Positions 1 to 6,959 of a DNA stretch of 64,000 bases are shown one piece after another. Within the stretch, counting starts at the first letter, position 1. Each line of letters begins with the position of its first letter. The notes under the pieces were generated by a model. That model did no database searches. It saw nothing but the letters and a program-made list of their open reading frames with translations, and was not told the DNA's origin. The stretch comes from Empedobacter tilapiae (GTDB lineage Bacteria; Bacteroidota; Bacteroidia; Flavobacteriales; Weeksellaceae), in NCBI RefSeq assembly GCF_004785645.1, contig NZ_SRPE01000006.1, forward strand, positions 186,001 to 250,000, given 5' to 3'. The translations under genes and the position numbers were made by a program.

Positions 1-314
1 GAGGTGGCGCAGGAATAACACTGAATACTGACAACAATCTTGTTAATGATATGTTAGCTTATGCTCGTGAGTCTGATGCAAGTTGGTTCAATAGTGTAAG
101 TAACTCTACTGTAGTTGGTAACATAGATGTTACTTTGTTTTTAGTAAAGCAAGGCAATATATTATCAGCTATTATGGTAGGTGCTTCTAATACAGTGGTA
201 GGTAATATGGCGGTAACATCTGATGTTAATACAGTTGTAAGAGTGAAGCAATATATTGAAAATGGATTTACAGCCACCTACTCAACTAATATAATTAATG
301 CATATAAATTTTAA
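1..314 (+). CDS. C-terminal part of a phage structural protein (partial)
   Basis: The reading frame is open from the left edge and stops at 312-314, so the 5' end is missing. Codons run upstream of the first in-frame ATG at 51, and that ATG need not be the start. The visible ~103 residues are rich in Gly, Ala, Val, Asn and Thr. Two short related stretches (SNSTVVGNIDVT and SNTVVGNMAVT) suggest an internal repeat of beta structure. I do not recognise the family. Its place before a tail-fibre-like gene suggests a virion or tail component, by context only. Confidence 0.6.
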   Translation, partial: GGAGITLNTDNNLVNDMLAYARESDASWFNSVSNSTVVGNIDVTLFLVKQGNILSAIMVGASNTVVGNMAVTSDVNTVVRVKQYIENGFTATYSTNIINAYKF

Positions 315-326
315 TAAAAACTACTA

Positions 327-529
327 ATGGAACAAATTGTAAAAGGAAGAATACTTTTAAAATAACAAATCTCAAATTTTTAAAAATTCAGTACAACATT
401 CATGATACAAGTTATGGTATTGGAAATCAAGAAATAGATCGTCATATTGTCGATATTATGCTAAAAAACAATATGAAAGATTGGGTATATGCCTATTTTG
501 AAAATAGAATACCAATTAATTGTTATTAA
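327..529 (+). CDS. Small phage ORF, possible -1 frameshift gene
   Basis: An ATG at 327 opens a 12-codon frame ending in TAA at 363-365. The stop directly follows T TTA AAA (356-362), a canonical -1 slippery heptamer. The -1 frame is open from 308 to the TAA at 527-529 but has no useful ATG upstream. Joining the two at the heptamer gives one ~67-residue product whose second part contains HDTSYGIGNQEIDRH and ends WVYAYFENRIPINCY. That composition looks like real protein. Either programmed frameshifting or a one-base indel in the T/A run explains this. The family is not recognised. Confidence 0.4.
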
Positions 530-580
530 TTAATCATCGGATTTTTCGGTTCAATTTCTTCTTTAGAGAAAAATAACAAT

Positions 581-648
581 TTAAACAGCATTTAAATCAA
601 TTTAAAAACATGTGTAAAATTACACGTGCAGGATAATTCATTTTAAAA
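581..648 (+). promoter_or_regulatory. Leader element A with hairpin, before tail-fibre gene
   Basis: This leader contains TTAAACAGCATTTAAA, a short hairpin (GTGTA 612-616 / TACAC 621-625) and then GTGCAGGATAATTCATTTTA. The same order of blocks occurs before the endolysin gene (3136-3215), where the hairpin is longer. The rest of the 315-692 gap holds only the small frameshifted ORF (327-529) and AT-rich sequence. An 8-codon ORF starts at 610 (ATGTGTAAA) across the hairpin; I see no reason to call it a gene. Confidence 0.5.
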
Positions 649-692
649 ATTAAGGAATGAATATAAAAAAAATGGAACCTAACTTATAAAAT

Positions 693-2399
693 ATGGCAAA
701 TATAGAAAATCAACAACAAGAGCAAATCTATACAGAAAAAAGCACATTAAAGAACTGGTTTAGGAGTAAATTAAAGCCCACTCAAGCTCAATTTTGGGCT
801 TGGATGGACAGTTATTGGCACAAAGGAGAAAAAATGCCAATTAGTACAATTGATGGATTAGGAGAAGCAGTAGATGGTAAAGCACCAATTGTACATTATC
901 ATGATCAATATGCAACGAATGATGCAACCTCATTATCAAACGAAAATGTAGAACAATGGAAAAAGAAATTGGATGTAGATAATTTACAATTCGATGATCA
1001 AGCAATTTCTTTAACGAATGAATATGTAGATTTTGGTTTAACGAATGTTTCAAAACAAGCTCAATTTAACCAAGCAATTTACGAATCAAATGCAAGTAAA
1101 TTAAAAGAACCTACTAATGAAGGAGATAGCAAAGAATATCCTTATTTAGTAGGTATTGATGAAGAAGGTTATTCGGCTAAGATTCAGTCAGGAGATATAG
1201 GAAAAAACTTTGCGAATACAGATTTAGTTGTAACAACTAATCGTAAACATACAGGTCCAGCGAGTGTTGAATTAGCTATGTCGTTCATTTGTTCTAATTC
1301 TTCTGTGCGTTATTCGGGCATTGTTGACAAAAGTGCTGATGCAACTTTTAATATTTTTCCTGTATTAGATAGTAGTGGAAATTTAGCTAAATCGACAAAT
1401 GCTATTAATGCAATGATAGCTACTATGAAGATAGCTACGCCAGCACAAAAAGTGGCATTTATGAAAGAAATGAATGGGCAATATTCATCTGGTCAAATAA
1501 CAACTACAATGATATTAATGCCTGTTGTTGCTATTGGTGATAATACAGAAGGTTTATCAAAAATTGACATATATGGAACTGAGCTCAACATAGACCCTGA
1601 TACTTCTTATGTAAGAATTAAAGAGTTAGGAAATGTTACAAATTGGCAAGATTGTGCATGGCAAAGTATAGATTCAACAAGGTTAGAAGTTTATATTGAT
1701 AATTCTTTTATAGATGTAAATAAATCTTATGTTTTCGAACTAAAACATGGTATTCAGGTTCATACTACCACAGTATCCTTAGATGTTGTTTCGAATTTAA
1801 CAGATATTGATTTGTCTACATTAATTTATACACAAACAAAAGATAATGTACCTGATAATTACATAAATGTAACAGTTGATGCTACAGGATTTATTACACA
1901 CACTGTTAAAAATTCAGCCAACCCAGCAAACTTAGATGGTCAAATTCTTAAAAAAATAAAAACCCAACCAATCGCTAACTATGATGATAACTTAATACTT
2001 ATAATAGATTTCAATTGGAGTTATCCAACAAAAGGTTATGAGTTTCCTGTTCAATATGATTTTATGGGATTATCTAAAGTGATTGAATATCCTGAAAACG
2101 ATGTTTCTAATAATATAGTAGCAGGTGTTGGAACAGGATTCCAAAGCAATATTAATTCGAATATGAGAACAAGAATTATAGGCGGTGGATTTATTCCTAA
2201 AAGTGGAATAGGACAAGCAATAATAATCAAAAAAGGTTCAGTTTTAACAACGGTGTTAATTATGGGTGGAACTATTATTAGATATACTTCGAACGCTACT
2301 ATTACTTCTGAATACGCCGTAGAATTTAATTTCGTAGGTAGGTATCTTGATCCGAAACAAGTAGGTACTTATAAGATTTCAAGCATTCAAAAATTTTAA
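693..2399 (+). CDS. Phage tail-fibre-like protein
   Basis: This 568-residue protein starts with a Gln/Glu-rich lead and the segment STLKNWFRSKLKPTQAQFW (about residues 17-35). A module with WF...KPTQ.QFW.WMDS.WH recurs at the N terminus of tail-fibre or appendage proteins of Bacteroidota prophages, from my general knowledge. The following VDGKAPIVHYHDQYAT also resembles fibre or collar proteins. The long C-terminal part is Asn/Ser/Thr/Ile-rich, as expected for a beta-structured receptor-binding region. There is no signal peptide or membrane helix. It is four bases from the next gene and follows leader element A. Host-surface binding is inferred. Confidence 0.7.
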   Translation: MANIENQQQEQIYTEKSTLKNWFRSKLKPTQAQFWAWMDSYWHKGEKMPISTIDGLGEAVDGKAPIVHYHDQYATNDATSLSNENVEQWKKKLDVDNLQFDDQAISLTNEYVDFGLTNVSKQAQFNQAIYESNASKLKEPTNEGDSKEYPYLVGIDEEGYSAKIQSGDIGKNFANTDLVVTTNRKHTGPASVELAMSFICSNSSVRYSGIVDKSADATFNIFPVLDSSGNLAKSTNAINAMIATMKIATPAQKVAFMKEMNGQYSSGQITTTMILMPVVAIGDNTEGLSKIDIYGTELNIDPDTSYVRIKELGNVTNWQDCAWQSIDSTRLEVYIDNSFIDVNKSYVFELKHGIQVHTTTVSLDVVSNLTDIDLSTLIYTQTKDNVPDNYINVTVDATGFITHTVKNSANPANLDGQILKKIKTQPIANYDDNLILIIDFNWSYPTKGYEFPVQYDFMGLSKVIEYPENDVSNNIVAGVGTGFQSNINSNMRTRIIGGGFIPKSGIGQAIIIKKGSVLTTVLIMGGTIIRYTSNATITSEYAVEFNFVGRYLDPKQVGTYKISSIQKF

Positions 2400-2402
2400 A
2401 TA

Positions 2403-2786
2403 ATGAACAAAATAATCAGACAAAGAATTTCAAATCATCCTACATTACCTGATTTAGAACGTGATGTAGTTGTTTATCGTTGCGCAGATAATATGGATGT
2501 ACAACAAATGCCTATTTCTGCAAGAATAGAGCACTTTAAAGAAGTAGATGGAGTAAGAACTCTTTTACCAGAATTTACTAGAGAGGTTAAAGATTGAATT
2601 GTCTCAAATGACTATCAGATAAAAAAAAGAGATACTAAAAACCAAATTGGTTTAGATGATGAAGGAAATGAAGTAAAAGTGAATGCTTTTGATACTTATC
2701 AAAATTTAATTGTTCAAGCGTTAGAACCTATTCTGAAACAAGGTATATTGAATGATGATACAGAAATGAAACGCTTTGATCGATGA
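2403..2786 (+). pseudogene. Small phage gene interrupted by in-frame TGA
   Basis: The frame starts with MNKIIRQRISNHPTLPDLER and meets TGA at 2595-2597 after 64 codons. The same frame then continues as IVSNDYQIKKRDTKNQIGLD and ends EMKRFDR at TGA 2784-2786. The second stop overlaps the ATG of the next gene (ATGA at 2783-2786), a layout typical of a full-length gene coupled to its neighbour. The interrupted codon sits where Trp (TGG) would give EVKDWIVSNDY. I read this as one 127-residue phage gene with a recent TGG-to-TGA change, or a base-call error. The product family is unknown. Confidence 0.65.
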
Positions 2787-3139
2787 ATATTATTTTAGTC
2801 ATTCTCGCAAAATTGATTTATTTAGCCGTTGAGCCTATCAATTTCATTTATGTGATTCTCGTCAAAAAGAAATTCACTTGGAAAAGACTTAACGGTTATT
2901 TCCGTGATGAAGCTCTTGCAATTGACAGATTTGGAAATTCGCAATATCGTTCAATATTTAATACGTGGTTTGTAGCTGAAAAAGGTTACAAACATGGAAA
3001 CATAAACGAAACTATTTCATCAATTTTAGGGAAAAATGAGTATTTCGATACACTTACAAAAACAGGAAAATTTCTTGTTAAAATTCTAAACTTCATCGAT
3101 AAAAATCATTGCGCAAAGTCAATCGACTGGGACGTTTAA
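2783..3139 (+). CDS. Small phage membrane protein
   Basis: This 118-residue protein has a hydrophobic N terminus (about residues 3-27, ILVILAKLIYLAVEPINFIY), likely one membrane segment, then a basic soluble part with GYFRDEALAIDRFGN and GNINETISSILGKN and a C-terminal FIDKNHC. Proteins of this plan occur next to tail and lysis genes in Flavobacteriia prophages, but I know no assigned function. Its start codon overlaps the stop of the preceding broken gene by four bases, so it was probably translationally coupled. A holin role is possible from its position ahead of the endolysin but is not shown by sequence. Confidence 0.7.
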   Translation: MNIILVILAKLIYLAVEPINFIYVILVKKKFTWKRLNGYFRDEALAIDRFGNSQYRSIFNTWFVAEKGYKHGNINETISSILGKNEYFDTLTKTGKFLVKILNFIDKNHCAKSIDWDV

Positions 3140-3215
3140 ACATCATTTAAAACACAATTAAAATCAATCAAATTACACTCGTAAAACATACGAGTGAGGA
3201 TAAACTCATTTAAAA
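3136..3215 (+). promoter_or_regulatory. Leader element B with 8-bp hairpin, before endolysin
   Basis: A perfect inverted repeat, CACTCGTA (3176-3183) and TACGAGTG (3189-3196) with loop AAACA, is followed by AGGATAAACTCATTTAAAA. The upstream TTAAACATCATTTAAA and AATTACAC blocks match leader element A (581-648) in the same order. There is no poly-T run, so it is not a normal terminator. It may be a phage late regulatory or RNA-processing site; this is inference. Confidence 0.55.
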
Positions 3216-3222
3216 TTTTAAT

Positions 3223-3669
3223 ATGAAAACAGGTAAAACAGGACTTGAACTCATCAAGAAATATGAAGGTTTTTATTCAAAACCTTATCTCGACCCAATT
3301 GGTATTCCAACGATTGGATATGGTGCTACTTATTATCCGAATAAAGTAAAAGTAACGATGAAGGATAAGCCATTGACGGGAAAAGAAGCATCAGAACTAT
3401 TAGTACAAATGCTAAAAGTATACGAAAATCAAGTAGCATTATTAGTGACAAAACCAATCAATCAAAATCAATTTGATGCTTTAGTTTCTTTTACATATAA
3501 TCTTGGAGCTACAAATTTTGGAAAATCAACATTGTTGAAGAAAATAAATGTAAACCCAAATGATCCAACAATACGTCAAGAGTTTGAAAAATGGAATCGT
3601 GCAGGAGGAATTGTATTGAATGGCTTAACAAAAAGACGTAAAGATGAAGCAGCTTTGTATTTTTCTTAG
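3223..3669 (+). CDS. Phage lysozyme / endolysin, GH24
   Basis: This is a T4-lysozyme-type muramidase that cleaves the MurNAc-GlcNAc bond of peptidoglycan at lysis. The GH24 catalytic triad fits exactly: Glu15 in KKYEGF, Asp24 in YLDPIG and Thr30 in PTIGYG, with the family spacing E-x8-D-x5-T. The later blocks QNQFDALVSFTYNLG and GLTKRRKDEAALY are also typical. At 148 residues it is full length. There is no signal peptide or signal-anchor segment, so it probably needs a holin for export. The 3' end overlaps the next gene by 26 bases, which fits a lysis cassette. Confidence 0.95.
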   Translation: MKTGKTGLELIKKYEGFYSKPYLDPIGIPTIGYGATYYPNKVKVTMKDKPLTGKEASELLVQMLKVYENQVALLVTKPINQNQFDALVSFTYNLGATNFGKSTLLKKINVNPNDPTIRQEFEKWNRAGGIVLNGLTKRRKDEAALYFS

Positions 3670-4204
3670 TATACTTTTTTTGCTCTTTTCATGTGCAACA
3701 AAACAAAAGACAAAAGATGTAACTGTAAAAGAAATTAAAACTGAAAAACTATCTAAAACTGATTCAATTTTAGATATAGAAACAAAATTATCAAAGGTAG
3801 AAACAGTAGAGGATTATAATCAGTTTGAAAATGTTTTTAATGCATTCTCTATTGAATATAATGGAGATCAGAAAAATGAATTAAAAATTTTAATTAAAAA
3901 AAAGAATAATGAAACAGAATTAAATATTAAAGGAAAAGGAAAAATATTATTGAATGAGAATAAGATTAAGACTGAAAATACTCATTATTATAATAGTTTT
4001 TTAGCTGTGGATTCTATACATAAATCAAAGTCAGAACAACATGAAATAAAGAAAAAAGAATCATTGATTAATTCTGTACAGAAAAAGACTGAAAAAAGTA
4101 CAAAAGGCTTACAATTTGGAGTTTATTTATTCATTTTTGGTTTGATTATTTTTATTTTATTAGTCTATATTTCTATTCGATATTTTAAATCATTTAAACG
4201 ATAA
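3644..4204 (+). CDS. Lipoprotein with C-terminal TM helix; U-spanin candidate
   Basis: This 186-residue protein has an N-terminal lipoprotein signal (lipobox LFSC, Cys17), a charged Lys/Glu-rich middle part of ~135 residues and one C-terminal membrane helix (about 157-178, GVYLFIFGLIIFILLVYISI) followed by a basic tail. A lipid anchor in the outer membrane plus an inner-membrane helix on one chain is the defining layout of phage unimolecular spanins such as T1 gp11, which fuse the two membranes in the last step of lysis. The gene starts inside the endolysin gene. No family similarity is claimed; the call rests on topology and position. Confidence 0.65.
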   Translation: MKQLCIFLSILFLLFSCATKQKTKDVTVKEIKTEKLSKTDSILDIETKLSKVETVEDYNQFENVFNAFSIEYNGDQKNELKILIKKKNNETELNIKGKGKILLNENKIKTENTHYYNSFLAVDSIHKSKSEQHEIKKKESLINSVQKKTEKSTKGLQFGVYLFIFGLIIFILLVYISIRYFKSFKR

Positions 4205-4210
4205 ATAACC

Positions 4211-4247
4211 AAAAGCTTGAAACAAAACCTAGTTGTTTCAAGCTTTT
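4211..4247 (+). terminator. Strong terminator closing the prophage late block
   Basis: A perfect 15-bp inverted repeat (4211-4225 and 4233-4247, core AAGCTTGAAACAA) has a 7-base loop. The T-rich end follows directly. It separates the lysis genes from the M1 peptidase. Confidence 0.9.
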
Positions 4248-4250
4248 TTG

Positions 4251-4258
4251 TATTTTTG
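4251..4258 (+). promoter_or_regulatory. -7 box TATTTTTG for M1 peptidase-coaX
   Basis: This matches the Bacteroidota primary-sigma -7 consensus TAnnTTTG, 30 bases before the ATG at 4288 and just after the prophage terminator. Confidence 0.45.
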
Positions 4259-4287
4259 AGAGATTAAAGTTTAATGATTAGTTAGAA

Positions 4288-6141
4288 ATGAGAAAATTTA
4301 CTTTATTAATTTGTCTTTTTTTAATTCAATTTTCGTTTGCACAACGCAAAGGATATTGGCAACAAAAGGTAGATTATAAAATTGATGTTGATATGAAAGA
4401 AAAATCATATCAGTATGATGGAAAAATGCAATTGAAATATACGAACAATTCAGGACAAAACTTGAATAAAGTTTATTTTCATTTGTATTTTAATGCCTTT
4501 CAACCAGGAAGTATGATGGATAATCGTTTGCAAAACATTCCAGATCCGGATAAACGAATGGCAACAAATGTCGGAACAAAAGAAAACCCAAAATATGTTA
4601 GCCGTATTTCTGAGTTAAAACCAGATCAAATCGGTTATCAAAAAGTAACTTCTCTAAAACAAGATGGGAAAGTTGTTTCTTATAAAGTAGACGGAACAAT
4701 CTTAGAAGTTACATTGGCAAAACCAATCGGAGAAGGTCAAACTTCTACTTTCGATATTGTTTGGAATGCTCAAATCCCTGAACAAATTCGTCGTTCTGGA
4801 CGTAATTCAAAAGATGGTGTAGAATTTTCTATGGCACAATGGTATCCAAAAATGGCAGAATTCGATCCAGAAGGTTGGCATTTAGATGAATATATTGGTC
4901 GCGAATTTTTTGCTCCGTTTGGTAATTTTGATGTTACAATCAATATTGATAAAGATTATGTTATTGGTGCTTCTGGAGAACTACAAAATCCAAATAATGT
5001 AAAAGGTTATGTGAAAAATCCAATAATTAAAGCAAAAAATGGTAAAGTTGCTTGGAATTTTAAAGCTGAAAATATTCACGATTTTGTTTGGGCTGCAGAT
5101 AAAGAATTTATCGTTGAACATGCAAAATCAAAACATGGAGTAGATGTCTATTTAGTTTATCAAGATAATGATTCGTCTCCAGCTTGGAAAGAAGCAATGC
5201 CTTATGCATTAGGTTTCTTTGATTATAACTCTGAGCATTTTGGTGAATACCCTTGGAAAACATATTCTATTATTCAAGGTGGTGATGGTGGAATGGAGTA
5301 CGGAACAGCAACTTTAATTGCTGGTGGTAAAAACTTACAGAGTTTAATTGGAACTATTTTTCATGAAGCGGCGCATTCTTGGTATCAACAATTATTTGGT
5401 ATCAACGAAACATATAACGAATGGTTTGATGAAGGTTTTACATCGTATGTAGAACAAATGGCACATTTAAATGTTGTAGATAAATTAAAAGTAATGCCTT
5501 CTAATCCAAATCCAGATGCTTACAAAGGTTATATTGCTTTAGCGCTTTCTGGGAAAGAAGAACCAGCAAGTTTATTGGCAGATTATTACAATACAAATTA
5601 TGCATATTCTTTGGAAGCTTACTATAAAGGGCAAGTTTTAGCAATTCAGTTAGGATATATTATTGGACAAGATAATTTGAACAAAACATTTTTAAGATTC
5701 TATGATGAATGGAAATTCAAACATCCTTCAGGAAACGACTTCAAACGTGTTGCGGAAGAAGTTTCTGGAATAAATCTTAAATGGTACTTCAATTTATTTA
5801 TTAATACAACTCGAAAAATCGATTACGCTGTAGAAGCTGTAAACGGAAATACAATTACAATTGTTAATAAATCAGATTTTGCAATGCCAATTGATTTATT
5901 AGTAGAATATAAAGATGGTTCGAAAGAATTATTCTACATTCCTTTACGTGAAATGAGAGGAGAAAAACCTACTGAAAATTTAGTAGAATATCAAGGTGCA
6001 AAAAGAACGATTTTAGAAGACTGGTTTTGGACAAAACCGACGTACGAAGTTAAAGTTTCGAAAGAAGTTAAACAAGTTACTATCGATCCAACAAAACGTT
6101 TGGCAGATGTAAATGATAAAAATAACGTATTTACAAAATAA
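4288..6141 (+). CDS. M1 family metallopeptidase (secreted)
   Basis: This zinc aminopeptidase of the M1 (gluzincin) family has a Sec signal peptide (MRKFTLLICLFLIQFSFAQ), so it acts in the periplasm or outside. The zinc site is HEAAH at residues 359-363, with Glu382 in NEWFDEGF at the family distance of 18 residues. GGMEYG just upstream corresponds to the exopeptidase GxMEN-type motif. The 617-residue length fits Bacteroidota M1 members. Its stop overlaps the coaX ATG by one base, so both are probably co-translated. A paralogous M1 enzyme lies convergently at 6960-9161. Confidence 0.93.
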   Translation: MRKFTLLICLFLIQFSFAQRKGYWQQKVDYKIDVDMKEKSYQYDGKMQLKYTNNSGQNLNKVYFHLYFNAFQPGSMMDNRLQNIPDPDKRMATNVGTKENPKYVSRISELKPDQIGYQKVTSLKQDGKVVSYKVDGTILEVTLAKPIGEGQTSTFDIVWNAQIPEQIRRSGRNSKDGVEFSMAQWYPKMAEFDPEGWHLDEYIGREFFAPFGNFDVTINIDKDYVIGASGELQNPNNVKGYVKNPIIKAKNGKVAWNFKAENIHDFVWAADKEFIVEHAKSKHGVDVYLVYQDNDSSPAWKEAMPYALGFFDYNSEHFGEYPWKTYSIIQGGDGGMEYGTATLIAGGKNLQSLIGTIFHEAAHSWYQQLFGINETYNEWFDEGFTSYVEQMAHLNVVDKLKVMPSNPNPDAYKGYIALALSGKEEPASLLADYYNTNYAYSLEAYYKGQVLAIQLGYIIGQDNLNKTFLRFYDEWKFKHPSGNDFKRVAEEVSGINLKWYFNLFINTTRKIDYAVEAVNGNTITIVNKSDFAMPIDLLVEYKDGSKELFYIPLREMRGEKPTENLVEYQGAKRTILEDWFWTKPTYEVKVSKEVKQVTIDPTKRLADVNDKNNVFTK

Positions 6142-6914
6142 TGTTATTAGCAGTAAATATTGGGAATACTAATCTTCGTTTTGCAGTTTTCAAAAGTGAA
6201 ACGGAGATTATTACATGGACAATTAACTCGAAACCTTATCGTACAGAATATGAATTTTTCGCGAAATTCTCAAATATGTACGAACCTTTCGGGATTTCGA
6301 AAGAAGACATTACAGACATTGTAATCGGTTCGGTTGTTCCGCCACTTACAGTAAGTGTCAAAATTGCATTGCATCGCATCCATAAATTCAAACCAATGAT
6401 TGTTGATCGCAATACCCCTTCAGAGATTGTTCACAGTTCTAATCAAATGGGAACAGATTTGTACGCAAATGCTGTTGCGGCTCATTATCAGAATTATGGA
6501 GGAAAAAAAATAGTAATTGATTTTGGAACAGCTTTAACCTTTCTAGGAATTAATGAAGATGGTAAAGTTCGTGGAGTAGTAATTGCTCCTGGAATTATTA
6601 CTGCGTTAAATTCTTTAGTTGGAGAAACGGCTCAATTACCAACAGTAGAGCTTCGTGCTCCGGAAAGTGTTCTTGGGACAAATACCGAAGCTTGCATGCA
6701 ATCAGGAATGGTGTACGGATTTTTGAGTATGGTTGAAGGAATGATAGATAGAATCAACGCAGAAGCTGGTGAAAAATCGTATGTGATTTCTACTGGTGGA
6801 GTTGGTGGAGTTTATAAATCTCTCACTGATAAAATAGATATTGATGATCGCTTACACACAATAAAAGGTCTTAAAATATTATATGAATTGAATAAAGATT
6901 CGTTTGAAAAATAA
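6141..6914 (+). CDS. coaX: Type III pantothenate kinase
   Basis: CoaX phosphorylates pantothenate to 4'-phosphopantothenate, the first step of coenzyme A synthesis, in the cytoplasm. The ASKHA-fold phosphate motif NIGNTNLRFAVF is at the N terminus, DFGTALTF forms the second phosphate-binding block, and TGGVGGV lies near the C terminus. The length of 257 residues is normal. The ATG shares its A with the stop of the M1 peptidase gene. A bidirectional terminator follows immediately. Type III enzymes are typically feedback-resistant to CoA, from family knowledge. Confidence 0.95.
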   Translation: MLLAVNIGNTNLRFAVFKSETEIITWTINSKPYRTEYEFFAKFSNMYEPFGISKEDITDIVIGSVVPPLTVSVKIALHRIHKFKPMIVDRNTPSEIVHSSNQMGTDLYANAVAAHYQNYGGKKIVIDFGTALTFLGINEDGKVRGVVIAPGIITALNSLVGETAQLPTVELRAPESVLGTNTEACMQSGMVYGFLSMVEGMIDRINAEAGEKSYVISTGGVGGVYKSLTDKIDIDDRLHTIKGLKILYELNKDSFEK

Positions 6915-6950
6915 AAAAGAAACCTCTGCTAATTAGCAGAGGTTTCTTTT
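6915..6950. terminator. Bidirectional terminator between convergent genes
   Basis: A 16-bp perfect stem (6915-6930 and 6935-6950, core GAAACCTCTGCT) has loop AATT. It is flanked by A and T runs and serves both coaX (+) and the M1 gene (-). Confidence 0.9.
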
Positions 6951-6959
6951 TAAAGAAGT

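Larger units (their letters stand above)
1..4204 (+). mobile_element. Right end of a prophage (tail and lysis genes)
   Basis: All genes in this block run on the plus strand with short gaps or overlaps. They include a tail-fibre-like protein, a small membrane protein, a GH24 phage lysozyme and a spanin-like lipoprotein, which is the usual tail-then-lysis order of a tailed-phage late operon. The block ends at a strong terminator (4211-4247), after which a chromosomal M1 peptidase with its own promoter starts. No integrase or attachment site is visible, so the left end lies outside the window and the exact right boundary is inferred. At least one gene carries a nonsense codon, so the element may be decaying. 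Confidence 0.8.

Noticed and set aside
2595-2597. Recoding of TGA as tryptophan in the prophage
   Set aside because: The same frame ends with TGA at 2784-2786, overlapping the next start, so TGA acts as a stop here.
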